A DNA stretch of 42,728 nt from Phycisphaerales bacterium (GTDB taxonomy: Bacteria; Planctomycetota; Phycisphaerae; UBA1845; Fen-1342), in contig JALHJL010000034.1 of NCBI GenBank assembly GCA_022839625.1, positions 1-42,728 on the forward strand, given 5' to 3'. The translations under genes were made by a program, and so were the position numbers. Below are positions 24,513-32,480 of the stretch, in pieces. Under the pieces are notes generated by a model that was given only the letters and a program-made list of their open reading frames with translations, was not told the DNA's origin and did not search any database. Numbering within the stretch: position 1 is the first letter of the stretch; every line of letters starts with the position of its first letter.

Positions 24513-25958
24513 ATGACCACCGCCCATGAGACGCTCGAGCGCTGGGCGCGAACGCCCTACAAGTACGGCTTCGTCACGGACATCGAGGCCGAAAGCGTGC
24601 CGCCGGGGCTGAGCGAAGACGTCATCCGGCTCATCTCCGGCAAGAAGGATGAGCCGCCCTGGCTGACGGAGTGGCGCCTCAAGGCCTACCGTCATTGGTT
24701 GACGATGACGGAGCCCCGCTGGCCCAACCTCCACTACCCGCCGATCGACTATCAGGCGATCTCGTATTACTCGGCGCCGAAGCAAGGCCAGCGGCCGCGC
24801 AGCCTCGACGAGGTCGATCCCAGGCTGATCGAAACCTACGACCGGCTGGGGATTCCGCTCGAGGAGCAGAAGCTGCTGGCCGGCGTCGCGGTGGACGCGG
24901 TCTTCGACAGTGTCTCGGTCGCGACGACCTTCAAGGAGAAGCTCGCCGAGCTGGGCATCATCTTCTGTTCGTTCTCCGAAGCGGTGCGGAACCATCCGGA
25001 GCTGGTGCGCAAGTGGCTTGGCAGCGTCGTGCCCTACAACGACAACTTCTTCGCGACGCTGAACTCGGCGGTGTTCACCGACGGCTCATTCGTCTACGTG
25101 CCCAAGGGCGTGCGTTGCCCGATGGAGCTGAGCACCTACTTCCGCATCAACGCCGCCGCCACCGGGCAGTTCGAGCGTACCCTCATCGTGGCCGACGAGG
25201 GCAGCTACGTCAGCTACCTGGAAGGCTGCACCGCGCCGATGCGCGATGAGAACCAGCTTCACGCGGCGGTGGTCGAGCTGGTGGCCCATGCCGACGCAAC
25301 GATCAAGTACTCCACCATTCAGAACTGGTATCCGGGCGACGAGCACGGCCGCGGCGGCATCTACAACTTTGTGACCAAACGCGGCAAGTGCCTGGGCCGC
25401 CGCGCGCACATCTCGTGGACCCAGGTGGAGACGGGTTCCGCGATCACCTGGAAGTACCCGAGCTGCCTGCTGCTGGGTGACGACTCGGTCGGCGAGTTCT
25501 ACTCGGTGGCGCTGACCAACCATCGCCAGCAGGCCGACACCGGCACCAAGATGGTCCACGTCGGCCGCAACACCCGCAGCAACATCGTGTCGAAGGGTAT
25601 CTCCGCCGGCCGCGGCCAGAATACGTACCGCGGCCTGGTCAGGATCGGCAGGCAGGCGACGGGCGCCCGCAACTTCACGCAATGCGACTCGCTGCTCATC
25701 GGCGACCAGTGCGGGGCGCACACGTTCCCCTACATCGACGTCGGCAACCGCACGGCCCACCTGGAGCACGAGGCGACGACGTCCAAGATCGGCGAGGACC
25801 AGATGTTCTACTGCAATCAGCGCGGCCTTTCGAAGGAGGACGCGGTCTCCATGATCGTCAACGGGTTCTGCAAGGAAGTGCTGCGCGAGCTGCCCATGGA
25901 GTTCGCCGTCGAGGCCCAGAAACTGCTCGAGGTCAGCCTCGAAGGCAGCGTGGGATAG
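24513..25958 (+). CDS. sufB: Fe-S cluster assembly scaffold protein SufB
   Basis: The 481-residue product is full-length SufB, which with SufC and SufD forms the SufBC2D scaffold where clusters are built. Family landmarks include RTPYKYGFVTDIEAESVPPG, PPWLTEWRLKAYRHW, FFATLNSAVFTDGSFVYVPKG, and the C-terminal beta-helix and helical end EDQMFYCNQRGLSKEDAVSM. AAGGAGA lies eight bases before the ATG. It follows sufR by 15 bases. The sufB-sufC junction downstream is unusual, filled by heptamer repeats. Confidence 0.97.
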   Translation: MTTAHETLERWARTPYKYGFVTDIEAESVPPGLSEDVIRLISGKKDEPPWLTEWRLKAYRHWLTMTEPRWPNLHYPPIDYQAISYYSAPKQGQRPRSLDEVDPRLIETYDRLGIPLEEQKLLAGVAVDAVFDSVSVATTFKEKLAELGIIFCSFSEAVRNHPELVRKWLGSVVPYNDNFFATLNSAVFTDGSFVYVPKGVRCPMELSTYFRINAAATGQFERTLIVADEGSYVSYLEGCTAPMRDENQLHAAVVELVAHADATIKYSTIQNWYPGDEHGRGGIYNFVTKRGKCLGRRAHISWTQVETGSAITWKYPSCLLLGDDSVGEFYSVALTNHRQQADTGTKMVHVGRNTRSNIVSKGISAGRGQNTYRGLVRIGRQATGARNFTQCDSLLIGDQCGAHTFPYIDVGNRTAHLEHEATTSKIGEDQMFYCNQRGLSKEDAVSMIVNGFCKEVLRELPMEFAVEAQKLLEVSLEGSVG

Positions 25959-25972
25959 CTCCGGGTGATGGT

Positions 25973-26014
25973 GACCGACAACTGACCACTGAAAACTGAG
26001 AACCGAAGACCGCC
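25973..26014. repeat. Heptamer tandem repeat abutting the sufC start
   Basis: Six consecutive 7-base units of pattern N-A-C-Y-G-N-N (GACCGAC, AACTGAC, CACTGAA, AACTGAG, AACCGAA, GACCGCC) fill 25973-26014 and end directly at the sufC ATG. No Shine-Dalgarno sequence remains in this leader. Such 7-base short tandemly repeated sequences occur in cyanobacteria and some other bacteria; no copy elsewhere in this window was noticed. Confidence 0.8.
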
Positions 26015-26782
26015 ATGCTTGAAATCAGAAATCTCCACGTCCGTGTCGATGGCCACGAAATCCTCAAGGGTCTCGATCTTTCCGTGCACGCCGGCGAGGT
26101 GCACTCGATCATGGGGCCCAACGGCTCCGGCAAGAGCACGCTCGCCCAGGTCATCGCCGGCCGCGACCTGTACGAGGTCACCGGCGGCCAGATCGTCTAT
26201 CAGGGCCGCGATCTGTTGGAGCTCGCTCCGGAGGAACGGGCCGGCGCGGGCGTCTTCCTCGCCTTTCAATACCCGGTCGAGATTCCCGGCGTGAGCACGA
26301 GCTACTTCCTGAAGTCGGCCCTCAATGCGGTCCGCCGGCAGCGCGGCGAGTCCGAGACCGACGCGGTCGAGTTCCTGGAACTGGTCAAGGACAAGATCCA
26401 GGCCTTGGGGATGGACGAACGCCTGTTGAGCCGGGCGCTCAACGAAGGGTTCTCGGGCGGCGAGAAGAAGCGGAACGAGATTCTCCAGATGGCGGTGCTC
26501 GAGCCGCGGCTGGCCGTGCTCGACGAGACGGACTCGGGCCTGGATATCGACGCGCTCAGAATCGTGGCGGACGGAGTGAACCGGCTGCGCAGCGCGGACC
26601 GCGCGTTCGTGGTGGTCACCCACTATCAGCGCCTCCTCAACTACATCGTCCCCGACGTTGTGCACGTGCTCGTGGACGGCCGGATTGTCCGCAGCGGCGG
26701 CCGGGAGCTGGCGCTGGAGCTCGAGGAACGCGGTTACGGTTGGCTGGAGCAGGAAGCCGGCGCGACGGCGGTGGGCGCCTGA
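26015..26782 (+). CDS. sufC: Fe-S cluster assembly ATPase SufC
   Basis: The 255-residue product is an ABC-type ATPase that drives conformational change of the SufBD scaffold. The Walker A is GPNGSGKST, the signature FSGGEKKRNEI and the Walker B LAVLDETDSGLDIDA; the E-T-D-S-G form is characteristic of SufC. AFQYPVEIPGVS is the usual Q-loop region. Length is normal. The start is well placed by homology, yet has no visible ribosome-binding site because a heptamer repeat occupies the leader; translation may depend on coupling from sufB, 56 bases upstream. sufD follows after 33 bases. Confidence 0.97.
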   Translation: MLEIRNLHVRVDGHEILKGLDLSVHAGEVHSIMGPNGSGKSTLAQVIAGRDLYEVTGGQIVYQGRDLLELAPEERAGAGVFLAFQYPVEIPGVSTSYFLKSALNAVRRQRGESETDAVEFLELVKDKIQALGMDERLLSRALNEGFSGGEKKRNEILQMAVLEPRLAVLDETDSGLDIDALRIVADGVNRLRSADRAFVVVTHYQRLLNYIVPDVVHVLVDGRIVRSGGRELALELEERGYGWLEQEAGATAVGA

Positions 26783-26815
26783 GCACTTGCGAACGGAGAA
26801 AGGGCCTGAGATTCC

Positions 26816-28165
26816 ATGAGCGTTGCGCTTGAACAAGATAACCGGTTTCTGGCGGCCTTCGACGATTGGAGGATGAGCGGCGGCGTCCGCCCGCCGGCCT
26901 GGCTCGCTGACGTTCGCGAGGCCGCCGTGGCTCGCTTTGCGGAACTCGGCTTTCCGACGCTGCGCGATGAGGACTGGCGCTTCACGGACGTGGAGCCGAT
27001 CGCGCGGGGGCGCTTCGTGCACGCGCCGCCCAGCGCGGAAGTGACGCTCGATGACCTGCGGCCGTATCTGTGGAGCGGTGAGTCCGCCTGCCACCTCGTC
27101 TTCGTCAACGGCCGCTACGTGGCGGCACTGTCGAACGCGGACGGACTGCCTCCCGGTGTCATTGCCGGCAGTCTGGCGGACGCGCTCCAGGCTCCGGCGC
27201 GCGGCGACCACTGGATTCAGGACCACCTGGCACGCTACGCCGACTACGAGCGACACGCGTTCGCGGCCCTGAGTACGGCGTTTATCACTGACGGCGCGCT
27301 CCTGTACGTGCCGCGCGGCTGCGCGCTGGACCGGCCGGTCCACCTGCTGTACGTCACCGCCGCCAACGGGGAGCCGCTGGCCACGCACCCGCGCAATCTC
27401 CTCATTGCTGAACAAGGAAGCCGGCTCTCGGTGACCGAGACATATGCGACGTTGGGCGGCGGCGTGCATTTCACGAACCCGGTAACCGAGCTGGTCGCGG
27501 GTCCCGGTGCGGTGGTGGATCACGGCCGCCTGGAACGCGAGGGGCCCGACGCCCTGCATGTCGGCACGCTGCAAATCCACCAGCGTCGTGACAGCGACGT
27601 CCGATCGCACTGCCTCACCTTCGGCGGAGCGCTCGTCCGGCACGACCTGAACGTGGTGCTCGCCGGCGAAGGCGCCCACTGCCTGCTGAACGGGCTGTAC
27701 GTGGTCGGCGGCCGGCAGCACGTCGACAACCACCTCCGGGTCGAGCACGCCGCCCCGCACGGCACCAGCCGCGAGAACTTCAAGGGGATTCTCGGCGAGC
27801 GGTCCCGCGCCGTGTTCACCGGCCGCATCGTCGTGCGCGCCGGTGCGCAGAAGACCGACGGCAAGCAGTCCAACCGGAACCTGCTGCTGTCCGACGGTGC
27901 GAAGGTCAACACCCGGCCGCAACTGGAGATCTTTGCCGACGACGTCAAGTGCACCCACGGCGCCACGGTCGGCCAGCTCGACCGCGAAGCGCTCTTCTAC
28001 TTGCGCAGCCGCGGCCTGACCGCCGCGGAGGCCCGCAGTCTCCTGGTCCACGCGTTCGCACGCGAGAGCCTGGAACAGGTCGGCATCGAGCCGCTGCGGC
28101 GACAGCTTCATGCGTTGCTCGCGGAAAGGCTGGCCGCCGCCCATGCGCTGGAGGCACCGCCGTGA
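26816..28165 (+). CDS. sufD: Fe-S cluster assembly protein SufD
   Basis: The 449-residue product has the SufBD fold. It has an N-terminal helical part with LRDEDWRFTDVEPIARG, a central beta-helix, and the conserved C-terminal block KTDGKQSNRNLLLSDGA, ADDVKCTHGATVGQLD and ALFYLRSRGL. SufD pairs with SufB in the scaffold and helps iron entry. The TGA of sufD overlaps the GTG of sufS (GTGA, 28162-28165), a sign of translational coupling. Confidence 0.95.
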   Translation: MSVALEQDNRFLAAFDDWRMSGGVRPPAWLADVREAAVARFAELGFPTLRDEDWRFTDVEPIARGRFVHAPPSAEVTLDDLRPYLWSGESACHLVFVNGRYVAALSNADGLPPGVIAGSLADALQAPARGDHWIQDHLARYADYERHAFAALSTAFITDGALLYVPRGCALDRPVHLLYVTAANGEPLATHPRNLLIAEQGSRLSVTETYATLGGGVHFTNPVTELVAGPGAVVDHGRLEREGPDALHVGTLQIHQRRDSDVRSHCLTFGGALVRHDLNVVLAGEGAHCLLNGLYVVGGRQHVDNHLRVEHAAPHGTSRENFKGILGERSRAVFTGRIVVRAGAQKTDGKQSNRNLLLSDGAKVNTRPQLEIFADDVKCTHGATVGQLDREALFYLRSRGLTAAEARSLLVHAFARESLEQVGIEPLRRQLHALLAERLAAAHALEAPP

Positions 28166-29430
28166 CCCGCACGACGGCGACACAACCCGCGCCGCCGCCG
28201 ACCGCCGCCGCGGCCTTCGATCCGTACCGCTGGCGGGCGGATTTCCCGGCCCTCGCGCAGGAAATCCACGGCCGCCCCCTCGTCTACCTGGACAACGCCG
28301 CCACGACCCACAAGCCCCGGCCGGTCATCGACGCCGTGCAGCGCTACTACGAACGGGACAACGCGAACGTGCACCGCGGTGTTCACACGCTGAGCGTCCG
28401 TGCCACAGAGCGTTATGAAGGGGCGCGGGCCGCGGTCCGGCGGTTCATCAACGCTCCCGACAGCCGCGAGGTCGTATTCGTCCGCGGCGCGACCGAGGCG
28501 ATCAATCTCGTCGCGCAGAGCTACGGCCGCACGCATGTGGGCAGCGGCGACGAAATCCTCATCACGGGGATGGAACACCATTCCAACATCGTCCCCTGGC
28601 AAATGCTGTGCGAGCAGACCGGTGCCGTCCTCCGCGTCGCGCCGCTCAATGACGACGGCGAGGTCCTCCTCGACGAGTACGAAAGACTGTTGACCTCGCG
28701 GACGCGCATCGTCGCACTCACGCACGTGTCGAACGCCTTGGGGACGGTCAACCCGGTCATCGAAATGGCCCGGCTGGCGCGCCACGCGGGCGCGGCGGTG
28801 CTCGTGGACGGCGCGCAGGCGGTTCCGCATCAGCCGGTGGACGTGCGCGCGTTGGGCTGCGATTTTTACGTATTCTCTGCCCACAAGACGTTCGGCCCCA
28901 TGGGAACCGGCGTGTTGTGGGGGCGCGCGGAGCTGCTGGACCGCATGTCGCCATACCAGGGCGGCGGCGAGATGATCCGCAGCGTCACCTTCGAGAAGAC
29001 CGTCTACGCGGAGCCGCCGGCCAGGTTCGAGGCCGGCACGCCCAACGTCGCCGGGGCGGTCGGCCTGGGGGCTGCGATCGACTACCTGGACCACGTCGGC
29101 CGCTGCGCCATCGCGGCCTATGAGCGCGAACTGCTCGCGTACGCCACGGAGCGGGTGCAGGCCGTCCCCGGGGTGCGTCTCATCGGCACGGCCCGCGAGA
29201 AGGCGTCGATCCTGTCCTTCGTCATGGAGGGCATTCACGCGCACGACGTGGGCACCGTTCTCGACCAGATGGGCATAGCCATTCGCTCCGGCCACCACTG
29301 CGCCCAGCCAGTGATGCAGCGCTTCGGTGTGCCGGCCACGTGCCGGGCCTCGCTGGCCCTCTACAATACCAGGGAGGACATCGACACGCTGGTGTACGCG
29401 CTGGCGCGTACCCGAGAGGTGCTGGGATGA
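28162..29430 (+). CDS. sufS: Cysteine desulfurase SufS
   Basis: The 422-residue PLP enzyme takes sulfur from cysteine and gives it to SufU for cluster assembly. The PLP Lys lies in VFSAHKTFGPMG (K242) and the persulfide Cys in IRSGHHCAQP (C380). YLDNAATTHKP, GMEHHSNIVPWQ and ANVHRGVHTLS are group II desulfurase landmarks. A short Ala/Pro/Thr-rich N-terminal extension precedes the fold. GTG 28162 is chosen because it overlaps the sufD stop; longer in-frame extensions lie inside sufD. The stop overlaps the sufU start. Confidence 0.96.
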   Translation: MTRTTATQPAPPPTAAAAFDPYRWRADFPALAQEIHGRPLVYLDNAATTHKPRPVIDAVQRYYERDNANVHRGVHTLSVRATERYEGARAAVRRFINAPDSREVVFVRGATEAINLVAQSYGRTHVGSGDEILITGMEHHSNIVPWQMLCEQTGAVLRVAPLNDDGEVLLDEYERLLTSRTRIVALTHVSNALGTVNPVIEMARLARHAGAAVLVDGAQAVPHQPVDVRALGCDFYVFSAHKTFGPMGTGVLWGRAELLDRMSPYQGGGEMIRSVTFEKTVYAEPPARFEAGTPNVAGAVGLGAAIDYLDHVGRCAIAAYERELLAYATERVQAVPGVRLIGTAREKASILSFVMEGIHAHDVGTVLDQMGIAIRSGHHCAQPVMQRFGVPATCRASLALYNTREDIDTLVYALARTREVLG

Positions 29431-29882
29431 TGCCGGAACTGGCCGACCTCTATCAAGAGCTGCTGCTCGACCACTATCGGAGGCCGCGCAACCGGCGCCG
29501 GCTGGACGACGCCAATCACACGGCCGAGGGCCACAATCCGCTGTGCGGCGATCACGTCCACATTTACCTCAAGGTGGAGGAGGACGTGGTCACGGACGTG
29601 ACGTTCGAGGGCGGTGGCTGTGCCATCTCGACCGCCTCCGCGTCGGTCATGACGGAGACGCTCCGCGGCAAGACCCTCGCCGAAGCCAAGACGATCTTCA
29701 AGCAGGTGCACGCGATGTTGACCGGACAGTCCGTCGAGTTCCGCGAGGACCCGCACCTGCGCAAGCTCGAGGTCTTCTCCGGCGTGTGCCGGTACCCGGC
29801 GCGCGTGAAGTGCGCGACGCTTGCTTGGCATACCTTCGAGGCCGCTCTGGATGAGAAACGCGGGACGGTCACGACCGAGTGA
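29427..29882 (+). CDS. sufU: SufU sulfur-transfer/scaffold protein
   Basis: The 151-residue product starts at ATG 29427, inside the sufS stop region (ATG 29430 is one codon later). The three SufU/IscU cysteines are present: NPLCGDHVH, GGGCAISTAS and RVKCATLAWH. The insertion between the second and third Cys that separates SufU from IscU is visible (MLTGQSVEFREDPHLRKLEVFSG). SufU takes sulfane sulfur from SufS, usually by zinc-ligand swapping, as in Bacillus. No sufE is present, consistent with a SufS-SufU system. Confidence 0.95.
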   Translation: MMPELADLYQELLLDHYRRPRNRRRLDDANHTAEGHNPLCGDHVHIYLKVEEDVVTDVTFEGGGCAISTASASVMTETLRGKTLAEAKTIFKQVHAMLTGQSVEFREDPHLRKLEVFSGVCRYPARVKCATLAWHTFEAALDEKRGTVTTE

Positions 29883-30295
29883 CGGGTCCGTCGAAAAGCG
29901 AGGACTGCTGCAACATGACCATGAACCCCGTCGATGACCTGCAACGCCGGATCATCGCCGCCCTGCGCGCGATCCGCGACCCGGAAATCCCGGTCAACAT
30001 CTATGACCTGGGACTGATCTACCAGCTCGACGTCACGCCGACTGGCGATGTTCACGTGCGCATGACCCTGACGTCGCCCAATTGCCCGGTGGCCGAAGCT
30101 CTGCCGGGGCGAGTGGCGCAGGCGATCCGGGCGCTGGACGGCGTCCGCGCCGCAAACGTCGAACTGGTTTGGGAACCGCCGTGGTCGCGGGACCGGATGA
30201 CGGAGGCGGCCCGGCTCGAGCTCGGCATGAGCGACGCACCGCCGGCCGGGCGGCCGTTTGTCCCGGCGGACTCATTGGTCAACCGGCGGCGGTAA
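29879..30295 (+). CDS. DUF59/MIP18-family Fe-S maturation protein (SufT-like)
   Basis: The 138-residue product carries a DUF59 (MIP18/PaaD) domain: IRDPEIPVNIYDLGLIYQLD, then LTSPNCPVAEALPGRV with the family's key Cys, then VELVWEPPWSRDRM. Members help mature Fe-S proteins, and SufT versions sit in suf operons as here. GTG 29879 overlaps the sufU stop by four bases; ATG 29915 is an alternative that would drop 12 residues including two Cys (KSEDCCN) not typical of the domain. The Rieske gene follows after 29 bases. Confidence 0.9.
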   Translation: MTGPSKSEDCCNMTMNPVDDLQRRIIAALRAIRDPEIPVNIYDLGLIYQLDVTPTGDVHVRMTLTSPNCPVAEALPGRVAQAIRALDGVRAANVELVWEPPWSRDRMTEAARLELGMSDAPPAGRPFVPADSLVNRRR

Positions 30296-30324
30296 TCGCC
30301 GGCCACCTTGGAGGGCTGCACGCT

Positions 30325-30636
30325 ATGTCGGAGCGTATCACGATCGCCAGGACCGGGGACATTCCGGAGGGCCGGGGGCTGGCGGTGGATGTCGAGGGTC
30401 TGTGCATCGCCGTGTTCAACGTCGAAGGCCGGTTCTATGCGATCGACGACACCTGCCCGCACGCGGGGGCCTCGCTGGCGGAGGGCGATGTCGACGGCAC
30501 GATCGTCGAGTGCCCGCTGCACGGCGCACGCTTTGACCTGGCGACGGGGGCCTTGCTGTCGCCGCCGGCCGACCGCTCGGTGACGGCGTACAAGGTCCAC
30601 GTGGAGGGCGAGGACATTCAGGTCGAGCTCGAATGA
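30325..30636 (+). CDS. Rieske-type [2Fe-2S] ferredoxin
   Basis: The 103-residue product is a single Rieske domain with ligands in DTCPHAGASL (C44, H46) and ECPLHGARFD (C63, H66). The fold is that of NirD/BphF-like soluble ferredoxins, without signal peptide or membrane segment, so it acts in the cytoplasm as an electron carrier. GGAGG lies about 11 bases before the ATG. As last gene of the suf operon it may supply electrons for cluster assembly, or simply be a client; this is inference. Its last 19 bases overlap the convergent permease gene. Confidence 0.92.
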   Translation: MSERITIARTGDIPEGRGLAVDVEGLCIAVFNVEGRFYAIDDTCPHAGASLAEGDVDGTIVECPLHGARFDLATGALLSPPADRSVTAYKVHVEGEDIQVELE

Positions 30637-32183
30637 GTGCGCCGCAGCAGTCGTACCAGCACCAGCCACGGCAGCATGATGCACCCGATCGTCGCCAACG
30701 CGAGTGCCGCCAGATCGGCGTACACGCCGAAGTGCAGCAGCGTGAAGGCCCGCACGGCAGCGGGCGGCCAGCGCGGCGGTGCGAGCAACACGGAGCAGCT
30801 CACCTCCCCGAAGCAGAGGATCACGATCACCAGCCAGGCGACCAGCGCGTCCCGCGCCGCCGCGGGCCAGTACACGTGTCGTTGCACGCCCAGCCACCCG
30901 CAGCCGTCAACGCGCGCCGCGGCTTCGTTGTCCGCCGGCACACGTTGCACTGCCGGCAACAGCAACAGCAGACCCACCGGCAGAAAGCGCACCAAGTACC
31001 CGACCACGATCACCGCCGGCGAGTCGTAGACCGCGCCCAGGTACCCCGGCTGGTTGAGCAGCTCGACCAGGCTGATGCCGACGACCGGCGCGGGCGCGGC
31101 CAGCAGCACGACGACGCAGGCCCCGACGACGTAGCACAGGCCGCGCGTCCGCAGCGCGATCCAGCCCAGCCCGACGGCGAGCGCGACTACCAGCGTGGCT
31201 CCGGCCAGCGAAGCCGCCGCTGACGTCAGTAGCTCGCGATGGAGGTCCGCCACCCGCCACAAAAGTTGCACCGGCGACCCAGCCTTCCGCAGCAGCGCGA
31301 CTGCGGGCACGCCGACGGCCGTCGCGAGGGCCGCCAGACATCCGGCCCCCGCCGCCCAGCGCCAGCGCCCGAGCGCGAACATGCGCGGCGGAGCACCGAA
31401 TCGCCAGGGGGAGTGCTCTCCCAGCGGCCGATAACGCAAGTGAATCAGGATGAACAGAAGCGTCAGCGCCGCGAATACCGGTGCGGCGGTGAGCACCGGT
31501 CCCGCCGCCGAGCGGTGCAGCGCAAACTGGGTGTAGACCTCTTCGGCGAATGTTCGCACGACGAGCAGATCGGCGATGGTGAAGTCCGTCGCGACCTGCC
31601 AAACGACGATCATCGCCACCAGCGCGATCCCCCAGGCGGCCTGCGGGACCGTCACCCGCCGGACGACCAGCCACGTGCTCGCATCCAGGCGCGCGTTGTC
31701 CTCCAGGTCGCGATCCGCTGCCGTGAACGCCCCCCCCAGGATGACCGTGGCGAGCGGGAGGCACAGCAAGCCGTGAATTACGCCGCAAGCCACGGCCGAA
31801 GAGGCATAGGCCCAGACGGGCACCACTGCAAAGACGATGACGGCGCTGGCATAAGCCGGGATGCACGCTCCGAGGATCGCCGCCGCACCCAGCAGCCGCC
31901 GGCCAGGCAGGTCCGTCCGAGCTATTAACAGGCCGACCAAAGCACCCAGCCCGGTGGCGACCGCCGTAGCGATTCCGCCGACCAGCGCGGTGTTCTTCAG
32001 GAGCGGTAGCCACCGTTCGCCGCTTATCGGGCCGTCGAGCGGGTCTGCGGCCAGCCGACCGGGGAGCCCCCCCACCGCGCGGACGACTGCCATACCCGGC
32101 ACGGCCGCGAGGGCCATCAGGATGACAACGTGTGCGCCCAGGGCGTTCTTTCCGACGAGGCTAGCCGCTGAAGTTCGGCGCAC
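30618..32183 (-). CDS. ABC transporter permease, two fused membrane domains (ferric iron/thiamine type)
   Basis: The product (521 residues from GTG 32183) has about twelve hydrophobic segments and two binding-protein-dependent transport domains. Each has an EAA-like loop: DLEDNARLDASTWLVVRRVT and NEAAARVDGCGWLGVQRHVY. Double-domain permeases of this kind serve Fe(III) (FbpB) or thiamine (ThiP) importers. No ATPase or binding-protein gene is adjacent, so partners must be elsewhere. The gene converges on the suf operon and overlaps its last gene by 19 bases. That neighbourhood makes iron the more attractive substrate, but only by inference. A longer start at 32270 is possible; the added residues look non-coding. 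Confidence 0.85.
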   Translation of the reverse strand: MRRTSAASLVGKNALGAHVVILMALAAVPGMAVVRAVGGLPGRLAADPLDGPISGERWLPLLKNTALVGGIATAVATGLGALVGLLIARTDLPGRRLLGAAAILGACIPAYASAVIVFAVVPVWAYASSAVACGVIHGLLCLPLATVILGGAFTAADRDLEDNARLDASTWLVVRRVTVPQAAWGIALVAMIVVWQVATDFTIADLLVVRTFAEEVYTQFALHRSAAGPVLTAAPVFAALTLLFILIHLRYRPLGEHSPWRFGAPPRMFALGRWRWAAGAGCLAALATAVGVPAVALLRKAGSPVQLLWRVADLHRELLTSAAASLAGATLVVALAVGLGWIALRTRGLCYVVGACVVVLLAAPAPVVGISLVELLNQPGYLGAVYDSPAVIVVGYLVRFLPVGLLLLLPAVQRVPADNEAAARVDGCGWLGVQRHVYWPAAARDALVAWLVIVILCFGEVSCSVLLAPPRWPPAAVRAFTLLHFGVYADLAALALATIGCIMLPWLVLVRLLRRTHSSST

Positions 32184-32387
32184 GGTTTCACAGTATAGCC
32201 CCCGCTCGGACGCGACAAAGGGGCGAGATCGGGCACGTGGAGGTTCTGCGGTCGCCGAGGCGCGGCCCAACCAAGCCCAGGTGACCGCGCCGGAAGCGAG
32301 GCATGCACGGCGGGCCGGCAGCGGCCGGACGGAGCCCGCCCGGTGTTCCGCCGCGCGTACCCCTACCGCCCGACGCCCCCTGGGGAC

Positions 32388-32415
32388 TTGTGAAGCCGGG
32401 CCTAATCCGTATCAT
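32388..32415 (+). promoter_or_regulatory. Candidate promoter of the PpiD-like gene and leuS
   Basis: TTGTGA (32388-32393), a 16-base spacer and TATCAT (32410-32415) match 4/6 and 5/6 of consensus. Expected transcription starts near 32422, about 60 bases before ATG 32481. The rest of the 297-base divergent spacer (32184-32480) holds nothing else I can name. Confidence 0.5.
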
Positions 32416-32480
32416 CTATGGTTTCGTGTGTTTCGTGACCCGACAGTGGACACGGCTTCGGCCGGTCAGGATAGACCGCC

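Noticed and set aside
25973..26014. Heptamer repeat considered as a short CRISPR or operator array
   Set aside because: Seven-base units without spacers fit a short tandem repeat, not a CRISPR.
25817..28183. Long minus-strand frame opposite sufC and sufD
   Set aside because: Shadow of two securely identified genes; no domain character.
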